This document shows, piece after piece, positions 34,222 to 41,590 of a stretch of 64,000 nucleotides of DNA; within the stretch, counting starts at the first letter, position 1, and each line of letters starts with the position of its first letter. A model generated the notes under the pieces. That model was not told the origin of the DNA. It did not search any database and saw nothing but the letters and a program-made list of their open reading frames with translations. A program made the translations under genes and the position numbers. This DNA is from Pontibacter oryzae (GTDB lineage: Bacteria > Bacteroidota > Bacteroidia > Cytophagales > Hymenobacteraceae), in assembly GCF_003576375.1 (NCBI RefSeq), contig NZ_QWGE01000001.1, forward strand, positions 992,001 through 1,056,000, read 5' to 3'.

Positions 34222-35370
34222 TTAATCCAGCGGATGCGATTTTGCCAGTGTTACAATAAAGGTTGTGCCTTCGCCCGGTGCGCTGCGCGCGGTAATGTCG
34301 CCGCCGTGGCGCACCGCAATTTTGCGGCAAACGGCCAGCCCGATGCCTGAGCCTTCATACTTTTGCCCTTCCAGGCGCTGAAATATATTGAAGATGCGGT
34401 CCAGGTACTTCTCGTCAAAGCCTATCCCGTTGTCCTGCACATGTATTTCCACGACCTCGTCGCCGGGTGTGGCCGTTAAGTGAGCCTTGGTTTGCAGCTC
34501 GCGGGCAAAAATACGGATGCGCGGCGGCTCGCCGGGCTTGCTGAATTTAATGGCGTTGCTCACCAGGTTCTGGAACAGCTGCCGCAGCTGCGTGGGTTCA
34601 CCCTCAATGGCAGGCAACGGCGACTGCTCCACCTGCGCGCCCGTCCGCTCGATGCTGATTTCCAGATCTGAAAGCACATCTGCCAACACAGCACTCAGTG
34701 ATACTTTCTCGAAAGCCTTGGATTTTGAAGTAACCCTTGAGAAATCCAGCAGGTCGTTGATCAGGTTTTGCATGCGCGAGGCAGCGTTCAGCATGCGGTC
34801 CACGTAGTCCTTGCCCTGCTCGCTCAGCTTGTCGTACTCTTTGGTTTTCAGTCGGTCTCCGAAGGCCTGTATCTTGCGCAACGGCTCCTGCAGGTCATGC
34901 GACGATACGTAGGCGAAGTCCTGCAGCTCGTGGTTGCTGCGCTCAAGCTCCGCGGCATAGCGGCGCAGGCGTTCTTCGTTCAGTTTTTGCTGGGTAATAT
35001 CGTGCACAAAGCCAGTGTATACTTTGCGGTCGGTGAGCTGCACCTCGCTTATACTTAAGTATAACGGAAAGATCACGCCGCTCTTTTTCAGGCCAGACAC
35101 CTCGCGCCCGATCCCGATAATGCGCCTTTCGCCGGTGCGGTGGTAGCGGCTGATGTAGCTATCGTGCAGGCCGTGGTCGGGCTCAGGCATCAGCATGCGC
35201 ACGTTCTGCCCGATCATCTCTTCCGGCTCGTACCCGAAAATGCGCGCCGCCGCCGGGTTCGCGCTCTCCATTATCCCGCGCGTATCGATGGTAATAATTC
35301 CATCCACGGCCGTATCGATGATGGCTTTCAGGCGCGACTGGTTATCTACGCCGCTGCTATGGTTGTGCAA
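34222..35370 (-). CDS. FixL-like PAS-domain histidine kinase
   Basis: A histidine kinase of 382 residues if it starts at the TTG at 35368-35370, which has GGAG just upstream; no ATG is in frame and the frame is open back to a TTG at 35478. The PAS domain reads SANPAAARIFGYEPEEMIGQNVRMLMPEPDHG, then HDSYISRY and RIIGIGREVSG. The histidine and the two arginines are spaced exactly as H200, R206 and R220 of the heme-PAS of FixL. Then comes a coiled linker, H box SSHDLQEPLRKI, N box QNLVSNAIKFS and G boxes VQDNGIGFDEKY and GSGIGLAVCRK. Heme and oxygen sensing are inference. Its stop is 14 bases before the next receiver gene. Confidence 0.85.
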   Translation of the reverse strand: MHNHSSGVDNQSRLKAIIDTAVDGIITIDTRGIMESANPAAARIFGYEPEEMIGQNVRMLMPEPDHGLHDSYISRYHRTGERRIIGIGREVSGLKKSGVIFPLYLSISEVQLTDRKVYTGFVHDITQQKLNEERLRRYAAELERSNHELQDFAYVSSHDLQEPLRKIQAFGDRLKTKEYDKLSEQGKDYVDRMLNAASRMQNLINDLLDFSRVTSKSKAFEKVSLSAVLADVLSDLEISIERTGAQVEQSPLPAIEGEPTQLRQLFQNLVSNAIKFSKPGEPPRIRIFARELQTKAHLTATPGDEVVEIHVQDNGIGFDEKYLDRIFNIFQRLEGQKYEGSGIGLAVCRKIAVRHGGDITARSAPGEGTTFIVTLAKSHPLD

Positions 35371-35734
35371 TGAGTTCTCCAAAGGGTGCTTTTTTCTAAA
35401 GATACTTACTCTTACCCTAAGAGGCAACGCAGCATGTACCTCCCGGTGCTTTCGCCCGGGTGGCGCAAGTATAAGCAAGCCTTAGAACGTAAAAAATGAC
35501 ATGCATCATCTTCCCTGATTTTATCCTAATACAACCCAAACTTATGCATTGAGAGGAGCTGGTTATTTTTTAAAGATGCCGGTTAAATATGTTGCTTTAT
35601 ATATAACCCACCGTAGTTTATACTTGTGATATTCTATGAAATGTGCAAATACCTACAACTTAGGCCTTGCCGTTTACGAACAAGCAGAATAAGCCACAGC
35701 GATACAATGACAACACCTAAAATGCACCAGAAGT

Positions 35735-36934
35735 ATGAGACAAACGACTGCACGCCAAACGCCTGCCGGTGTTTTTAACCCGGATAACCTGCAGGTAACC
35801 TTCTCTAACAGAAGCGACCAAGAACTGAAACTGGCATATTGGCTATTTAACATGATGGGTAAACCTGCGCTGGTAAAGGCTGGCGGGCTGGCAACAGTTT
35901 GGGCACTAAAACTCGGGCTACCTGTAAAAGGCCTGATCCGGAACACTATTTACAAGCACTTTTGCGGCGGCGAATCGGTGCAGGAGGCGCGGGAAGTAAT
36001 TCATAAGCTGGCTGATGCAAACGTACATACCGTGCTGGACTATGCCGCCGAAGCACAAGATACCGAGGCAGGCTTTAATGCCGTGCAGCAGGAAATACTG
36101 CAAAACATCCGGTTGGCAGGCAGAACCAAGGCTTTCTCCTACATTAGCATAAAACTAACTGGGCTTGGCCCGAACGAGGTTTTCGAAAAACTGCATGCGC
36201 AGCAAAGCCTTACCCAGGAAGAACAGAAAGCCTTTGCCCGCACCAAACACCGGTTGGATAGCATTTGCGCCGCTGCCTCTAAAGCCAGGGTGCGCGTGTA
36301 CATTGATGCTGAGGAGTGCTGGCTGCAACGCCCTTTTGATGCGCTGGCAGAAGAGATGATGCGCCGCTACAACACGCAGCATGCCGTTGTTTTCAACACC
36401 CTGCAGATGTACCGCACCGATCGTGTGGTTTACCTCAAAAGCCTGCTCAGCCGGTTTAAAGACATGGGTATCATACTTGGCGTTAAGCTGGTGCGCGGCG
36501 CTTACCTCGAGAAAGAACAGGCACGCGCGAAAGAATTGGGCTACCCCTGCCCTGTTTTCAAGCGAAAACAAGACACCGACCAGAGCTTTAACCAGGCCCT
36601 AAGCATCTGCCTTAGCCACTTAGGCCAGTTGGAACTTTGCGCCGCCACACATAACGCAGACAGCATCACCTACTTAACAGAGCAAATTCAAGAGCAACAC
36701 ATTGAGAACCACCGACAGCGCATCCATTTTTCGCAGTTGTACGGCATGAGCGATAACCTGACGTACAACCTGGCTGATGCCGGCTACAACGTATCAAAGT
36801 ACTTGCCTTACGGCGAAGTAGCCACCGCCGTGCCCTACCTTATTCGGCGTGCCGAAGAGAACACAAGTATAACTGGCCAAATGAGCCGCGAGCTGGCTTT
36901 TCTGGCCCAGGAAATTAAGCGTCGAAACCTTTAA
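35735..36934 (+). CDS. Proline dehydrogenase
   Basis: A 399-residue FAD-dependent enzyme that oxidises proline to pyrroline-5-carboxylate at the inner membrane. The PutA-like barrel shows SIKLTGLGPNEVFEKL, YIDAEECWLQRPFDALAEEMM, ILGVKLVRGAYLEKEQ (the arginine holding the substrate carboxylate), THNADSI and LYGMSDNLTYNLA, ending KYLPYGEVATAVPYLIRRAEENTS. It is monofunctional, without the P5C dehydrogenase part. Start at ATG 35735 (MRQTTARQTP). The partner dehydrogenase is not in the window. Confidence 0.92.
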   Translation: MRQTTARQTPAGVFNPDNLQVTFSNRSDQELKLAYWLFNMMGKPALVKAGGLATVWALKLGLPVKGLIRNTIYKHFCGGESVQEAREVIHKLADANVHTVLDYAAEAQDTEAGFNAVQQEILQNIRLAGRTKAFSYISIKLTGLGPNEVFEKLHAQQSLTQEEQKAFARTKHRLDSICAAASKARVRVYIDAEECWLQRPFDALAEEMMRRYNTQHAVVFNTLQMYRTDRVVYLKSLLSRFKDMGIILGVKLVRGAYLEKEQARAKELGYPCPVFKRKQDTDQSFNQALSICLSHLGQLELCAATHNADSITYLTEQIQEQHIENHRQRIHFSQLYGMSDNLTYNLADAGYNVSKYLPYGEVATAVPYLIRRAEENTSITGQMSRELAFLAQEIKRRNL

Positions 36935-37253
36935 AGTTACTCCCTGATATGATTGTAATTTTAAACTGCTAGAGCGATCTGCCGAGGATAACTCCTCTAA
37001 CTTTAAACTAGGCATCGGTACGATTATTTTGAACCATTGCATTGCCATAAAGCTACTTTCGCTTTGTTACGATATTCCCTTTCATGCAAGATTGACTATG
37101 AATACGTTGCCTTCCATCATCTTGAAAATATAACAGCATTAGTATAGTTTTAACCTCTCTGTCGATCGAAGTTTCGCACCAGGAAATTATGCAGAGAGCA
37201 AATAAAGCCTTATTTTCATACTTTAAAACTGCGCCTAACCAGAGGTACACCCC
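36935..37253. other. Intergenic region upstream of the GlpR-like gene
   Basis: About 320 bases without a gene. I see no strong terminator after the proline dehydrogenase gene and no clear promoter box pair. The region has AT-rich stretches and the hexamer ATACTT. Confidence 0.4.
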
Positions 37254-38018
37254 ATGATAAGTATAGCCGAGCGACATCAGCAAATCATTTATAAACTCCA
37301 AAATGAGGGCAAGGTAAATGTGGCGGACCTATGCGCGGGCCTGGATGTTTCGTCGGTAACCATCCGTAAAGATCTGAAACTACTCGAAGACAAAGGCTTG
37401 CTGTTCCGAACGCATGGCGGGGCCACGCTCAATAACCCGTATACCATCGACAGACCGGTTAACGAGAAGGAGAAAATACAATTCGATGAGAAGTTGCAGA
37501 TAGGGGCCGCCGCCGCTGCCCTATTGCAACCCAACGACTCCATCCTGATTGCCTCGGGCACCTCGGTGCTGGCGCTGGCAAAATGCATTAAGCCTCAGGA
37601 AAGCCTGACCGTGACGACCTCGGCCCTGAACGTGGCATTGGAGCTACTGCGCCACCCCGAAATTGAGGTGTTGCAGCTTGGCGGCTTGCTGCGTAAAAGC
37701 TCCTCGTCAGTAACCGGGCCTTATGCCGAAAGCATACTTTCTGATTTCTCGTTCAGCAAGCTTTTTCTGGGTGTAGATGGCATTGATTTGGAGTTTGGCC
37801 TTACCACAACCAATGTTATGGAAGCGCACTTGAACCGCCGCATGATACAAGTGGCTCAGAAAACCATTGTGCTCGCCGACTCCACCAAATTCGGAAAGCG
37901 GGGCTTTGGGCGCATCTGCGGCTTCGAGGACATCGACCACATTATTACCGACAGCGGCATTTCAGAGTATATCGTGAAAGAGTTGGAAGGTATGGGTATT
38001 AAGGTGACGATCGTGTAA
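37254..38018 (+). CDS. DeoR-family repressor, GlpR-like
   Basis: A 254-residue DeoR-family regulator. The winged helix (residues 1-57) has the family signature VNVADLCAGLDVSSVTIRKDLKLLEDKGLLFRTHGG. The sugar-phosphate-binding domain follows, with SGTSVLALAKCI, TTSALNVALELL, and GLTTTNVMEAHLNRRMI. Its neighbours glpD and a glycerophosphodiesterase fit a repressor that responds to glycerol-3-phosphate. The ATG at 37254 starts MISIAERHQQIIYKL, typical for the family. Confidence 0.8.
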   Translation: MISIAERHQQIIYKLQNEGKVNVADLCAGLDVSSVTIRKDLKLLEDKGLLFRTHGGATLNNPYTIDRPVNEKEKIQFDEKLQIGAAAAALLQPNDSILIASGTSVLALAKCIKPQESLTVTTSALNVALELLRHPEIEVLQLGGLLRKSSSSVTGPYAESILSDFSFSKLFLGVDGIDLEFGLTTTNVMEAHLNRRMIQVAQKTIVLADSTKFGKRGFGRICGFEDIDHIITDSGISEYIVKELEGMGIKVTIV

Positions 38019-38285
38019 GTATGGAGCACTTTGGCTGTAAGCAGTATGCTATGCCTGCTTTTTATGGCCTACCAGGCCAGTTGAGTCGGAGACTCGACGT
38101 TTATGCTTAGGCACGAATCTCAGATTCGCGCCAGATAATTGTGAAAAGACTCCTTCTGGGAGCAGAACTACTAACTTCTGTAACTTAACTGGGTCAAGCT
38201 ATAACTATTTGCTAAAAAACGTACCCGCCTTAAAGTATAAAATCTCCGAATCATAAGTATGAAAAGGGTTAGAAGTATGGATTGG

Positions 38286-39197
38286 TTATAAAACCTGGCT
38301 GAACAGGTTCGGGTAGTCCGAGATAATGCCATCTACGCCTAAGACTTTCAGGCGCTGCATATCCTCGGTGCTATTCACCGTCCAGGGGATTACCTTGATG
38401 TTGCGGTCGTGGCAGGCTTTTATCAGCGCGGCATCCACCAGTTTGGCGTTCGGGCTGTAAACATCAGGCGTAAAGCCAAGCTCCGCCAGGTTCTCCTCCA
38501 CCGATAACTTGTTGCTTACCAACAACGAGGCCCTCACCTGCGGATACTGGCGACGCAACTCCTGCAAAGCGCGCTTATCAAACGACTGGATAATAACATA
38601 GGGTGTAATCTCCTTTTGCTGCAGCACCTCCACCATGCGGCTCACAAACTCAGCGGGTGCCGGGTGCAACTCACCGTCTTTGCCCTCTTTTGATTTTACC
38701 TCGATGTTATAAAACACCTGTGGCAGTTTGTTTTCCTTCAGGTATGCCTGCACGGAGTCTACTAGCTCGGCTAGCAACGGAATGTAGGTTTTTGTTTTTT
38801 GCTGCTGCGGATAAAGGTCGTAAGGTTTTGTGCCCATTTCAAAAGCGCGCACCTGCTCGTAGTCCATCTGGTACACGGCATACTTGTGGCTCTCCTCCTC
38901 GGTAATATTCTGGCCCTGCGGCGTGCGGGCATAGGCCGGGTTGAGGTGCGGATCGTGCGTTACAACCACCTTTCCGTCTTTGGTAATGTGGCAATCCATT
39001 TCGATGGTGGTCACGCCCAGGTCGATGGCCTTGATCATGGCCGGTATGGTGTTCTCAGGCATCAGGCCGCGCGCGCCTCTGTGGCCCTCGGTGTCGAATG
39101 CTGGAAGCGGTGCGTTTTGCTGTGCCATTTTCTCGTTGCTTTTACAGCCAGCCAGGGCCAGTAGCCCCAGCAATGCTATGCATAAAGACTTATTCAT
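38286..39197 (-). CDS. Glycerophosphodiester phosphodiesterase lipoprotein
   Basis: A 303-residue envelope GDPD that hydrolyses glycerophosphodiesters to glycerol-3-phosphate and an alcohol. Signal MNKSLCIALLGLLALAGC gives the lipobox LAGC. The catalytic set is visible: EGHRGARGLMPENTIPA (H and R, E-N), TTIEMDCHITKDG (E and D) and VTHDPHLNPA (H). The rest of the barrel is YNIEVKSKEG, VIIQSFDKRALQEL, and PWTVNSTEDMQRL, ending GVDGIISDYPNLF. Convergent with the GlpR-like gene and upstream of a phosphoesterase relic, glpD follows on the same strand. Confidence 0.92.
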   Translation of the reverse strand: MNKSLCIALLGLLALAGCKSNEKMAQQNAPLPAFDTEGHRGARGLMPENTIPAMIKAIDLGVTTIEMDCHITKDGKVVVTHDPHLNPAYARTPQGQNITEEESHKYAVYQMDYEQVRAFEMGTKPYDLYPQQQKTKTYIPLLAELVDSVQAYLKENKLPQVFYNIEVKSKEGKDGELHPAPAEFVSRMVEVLQQKEITPYVIIQSFDKRALQELRRQYPQVRASLLVSNKLSVEENLAELGFTPDVYSPNAKLVDAALIKACHDRNIKVIPWTVNSTEDMQRLKVLGVDGIISDYPNLFSQVL

Positions 39198-39224
39198 GTA
39201 CGCCAGTTTATACTTTAAACGTGA

Positions 39225-39464
39225 TTACACAGTTTGTGTGGCTTGCTCATACTTACGCCCGAAACGATCAGTAGTCTGCACTTTAACGTGCATTGTACCC
39301 GCAGGCAGCTGGGCAGCGAATAAACGGTTTGTTTCTACTGGCTCGGCAAAGGAGCGCGGCTATGGCAGTTTACCGCCGAGATATAGTGCGCTGGCTTGTG
39401 GGTCTAGGCCTTCAAAGTTGCATAGCACATCCATCGCTTTGTCATCAATACATTCTTCCACTCT
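39225..39464 (-). pseudogene. Relic of a calcineurin-like phosphoesterase (C-terminal part)
   Basis: An 80-codon frame without a start and with one in-frame TAG reads LDPQASALYLGGKLP, stop, PRSFAEPVETNRLFAAQLPAG, then MHVKVQTTDRFGRKYEQ. The stretch before and after TAG stays in one frame. It matches the C-terminal domain pattern of secreted calcineurin-like phosphoesterases (LPAGTHTVEVRATDMFGRTY). The front of the gene is missing, so a deletion must have removed it. It lies between the GDPD gene and glpD on the same strand. Confidence 0.5.
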
Positions 39465-39523
39465 TTAAGGGCTCATAGTACCCTAATGCAAAGCAAGTAT
39501 AACTTGCTGTCGCTATCGTTAAG

Positions 39524-41167
39524 TTAAATATGTGTTACCGCTTTAGGTTTTGTTGCATTGTGTGGCTCCAGCAGGTAGTGGCTCGCCAGCGCCGTAAAGG
39601 TACCTATCTGCCGCTGCTGCCATATCTCATCCTGAGTAAGTTCATCTGCAAGTATGGCAGCTACCCGTGGAGCCATCTCAATGGCAGCTTTGGCATCCAG
39701 AAACAGCACGCGCAGCCTGCGGGCCAGCACATCTTCCACGGTTCTGGCCATTTCGTTTCGTGCGGCCCAAACCACCTCTGCCTCGATGTACGGAAATGAT
39801 TTATGCAGTTTCACTCCGAGCTCCGGATGCTTCGCAGCAAGCGCTGCCACACGGTGCGCATCAGCCCCATAAAAACTTAGATTTTTAAAGTTATCACTTT
39901 TATTAAGCAATGCCCCATGGATTTTCAGGCTTACTGTGTTACAGGCTTTTGCGGGTAGCCCACCGATTTTAATGGCCTTGCCCATGGTGTCTTCCGCCAT
40001 TTTGCGGTAGGTTGTCCATTTGCCGCCTGTGACAGTAATGAGCCCAGAAGGTGCCATAATCAGTTTATGGCTTCTGGAAATCTCTTTGGTGCTGCCGGAA
40101 TCTTTGCCTAGTGCAGCCAGCGGCCTGAGGCCGGCAAACACGCTCAATACATCTTTTCGGGTTGGTTTGCGCTCCAGGTATTGCCCGGCGGTCTGAAGTA
40201 TAAAGTCTATCTCCTGCTCCAAGGCGGTTGGCTCCAGACTATAGCTATCCAGGGGCGTATCGGTAGTACCAAATAGCACATGCCCATACCACGGCACAGC
40301 AAACAGCACGCGGCCATCCGGAGTCTTTGGCAGCATCAGAGCATTGTCGCCTTTCAGAAACGAGCTGTTTACCACCACATGCACACCTTGGCTGGGCCGC
40401 ACGAGCGGCTCCTGGTTTGGTGTATCCATCTGCAGCACCTCGTTTACGAACACACCGGTTGCGTTTATTACTACTTTGGCGTTGATGGTAAACTCCTGTC
40501 CTGTTTCCATGTCTTGGGCACGAACGCCGGTTACTTTGCCTGCGGCATTCTTTAGGAGGTCATCAACTTTCATATAGTTTAACACCACACCGCCTTGCTC
40601 CACGCAGGTTTGCGCCAGGTTTACAGCCAGTCGGGCATCATCAAACTGACCGTCGTAGTATACTATTCCACCCTTCAGGCCTTCCTGCTTTACATTCGGG
40701 AGCAGGCGCTGCACAGTAGCTTTACCTACCAGCGATGTTTTATTCAATCGGTAGCGGCCAGCCATCCAGTCGTATACTTTGAGGCCGATGCCATAAAACA
40801 GCTTGTTAAACCAGCTATAGCTTGGAATAACGAATGGCTGCACACTTACCAGGTGCGGGGCATTTTGCAGCAGAAGCCCTCTTTCGCGGAGCGCCTCATA
40901 CACAAGGCTAATGTCGCCTTGCGCCAGGTAGCGCACACCGCCGTGCACTAGTTTGGTGCTGCGGCTAGAGGTGCCTTTTGCAAAATCGACCTGTTCTAAC
41001 AGCAGCGTTTTATACCCTCTGGCAGCCGCATCAACGGCTACCCCAAGGCCGGTGGCACCTCCTCCAATTATTACTACATCCCATATCACATCGTCCTTCT
41101 CCAACTGCTGTTTCAGCTTAAGCCGACTAAAGAACGACTCATCATGTTTCTGTTTGCTATCAATCAC
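39524..41167 (-). CDS. glpD: Glycerol-3-phosphate dehydrogenase (FAD)
   Basis: A 547-residue flavoprotein that oxidises glycerol-3-phosphate to dihydroxyacetone phosphate at the membrane and passes electrons to quinone. The FAD motif GGGATGLG is at residues 35-42, followed by the hallmark SSRSTKLVHGGVRYL. Downstream are PYRLNK-type substrate region, LFAVPWYGHVLFGTTDTP, GLRPL, and SGLITVTGGKWTTYRKMAE. It ends AKAAIEMAPRVAAILADEL. Start at ATG 41165-41167 (MIDSKQKHDE). A promoter with a possible GlpR site lies upstream. Confidence 0.95.
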   Translation of the reverse strand: MIDSKQKHDESFFSRLKLKQQLEKDDVIWDVVIIGGGATGLGVAVDAAARGYKTLLLEQVDFAKGTSSRSTKLVHGGVRYLAQGDISLVYEALRERGLLLQNAPHLVSVQPFVIPSYSWFNKLFYGIGLKVYDWMAGRYRLNKTSLVGKATVQRLLPNVKQEGLKGGIVYYDGQFDDARLAVNLAQTCVEQGGVVLNYMKVDDLLKNAAGKVTGVRAQDMETGQEFTINAKVVINATGVFVNEVLQMDTPNQEPLVRPSQGVHVVVNSSFLKGDNALMLPKTPDGRVLFAVPWYGHVLFGTTDTPLDSYSLEPTALEQEIDFILQTAGQYLERKPTRKDVLSVFAGLRPLAALGKDSGSTKEISRSHKLIMAPSGLITVTGGKWTTYRKMAEDTMGKAIKIGGLPAKACNTVSLKIHGALLNKSDNFKNLSFYGADAHRVAALAAKHPELGVKLHKSFPYIEAEVVWAARNEMARTVEDVLARRLRVLFLDAKAAIEMAPRVAAILADELTQDEIWQQRQIGTFTALASHYLLEPHNATKPKAVTHI

Positions 41168-41242
41168 CGGGCAAAAGCTATTTTATTAAGTCATACTTTC
41201 GATAAATTAATGTAGAAAGAAATAATCAATAACTAAACGAAA

Positions 41243-41272
41243 CAAATTAAAATATAGCAAACAGCTTTCAAA
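41243..41272 (-). promoter_or_regulatory. Candidate glpD promoter and GlpR-like operator
   Basis: On the minus strand TTTG (41269-41272) and TTAATTTG (41243-41250) are 18 bases apart, close to the Bacteroidota promoter. Immediately downstream is GTTTCGTTTAGTT (41231-41244), which resembles a DeoR-family operator. Both are tentative. Confidence 0.4.
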
Positions 41273-41502
41273 TTTGCGTTGAATACTCACTTACTAGGGG
41301 TAAAAGAAGGGTTTAATGCTGTTAATTCGAGTATTTAGTAAATAAGCCTACCTAAAGCAGTAAGGCTTCAATCTCTAAATATAAGTTTCCGAAACAAAAG
41401 AGGTATAAACGTTGGCTATAAGCTAGGACGAACGCTCCAGCGCCAAGAGACAAAAAAGCACTCTTTATTTGAAAGCTACCCCAACAGATAATCCCATAAA
41501 CA
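41273..41502. other. Intergenic region between glpD and the lyase gene
   Basis: About 230 AT-rich bases with no gene seen. The terminator of the lyase gene follows at its right end. Confidence 0.4.
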
Positions 41503-41539
41503 ACAAAGCCCCGCCAGCAATTTACTAGCGGGGCTTTGT
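41503..41539. terminator. Terminator of the PL6-like lyase gene
   Basis: ACAAAGCCCCGC (41503-41514) pairs exactly with GCGGGGCTTTGT (41528-41539). On the minus strand the T-run is short, so it is moderate. It lies about 50 bases after the stop. Confidence 0.7.
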
Positions 41540-41590
41540 ATATGTACTAATCTTAAACAGTCTAGTTTATTCTGATACTCTTTTTTAAGC

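Noticed and set aside
37053-37301. 82-codon minus-strand frame overlapping the GlpR-like start
   Set aside because: It overlaps a clear gene and has no coding character.
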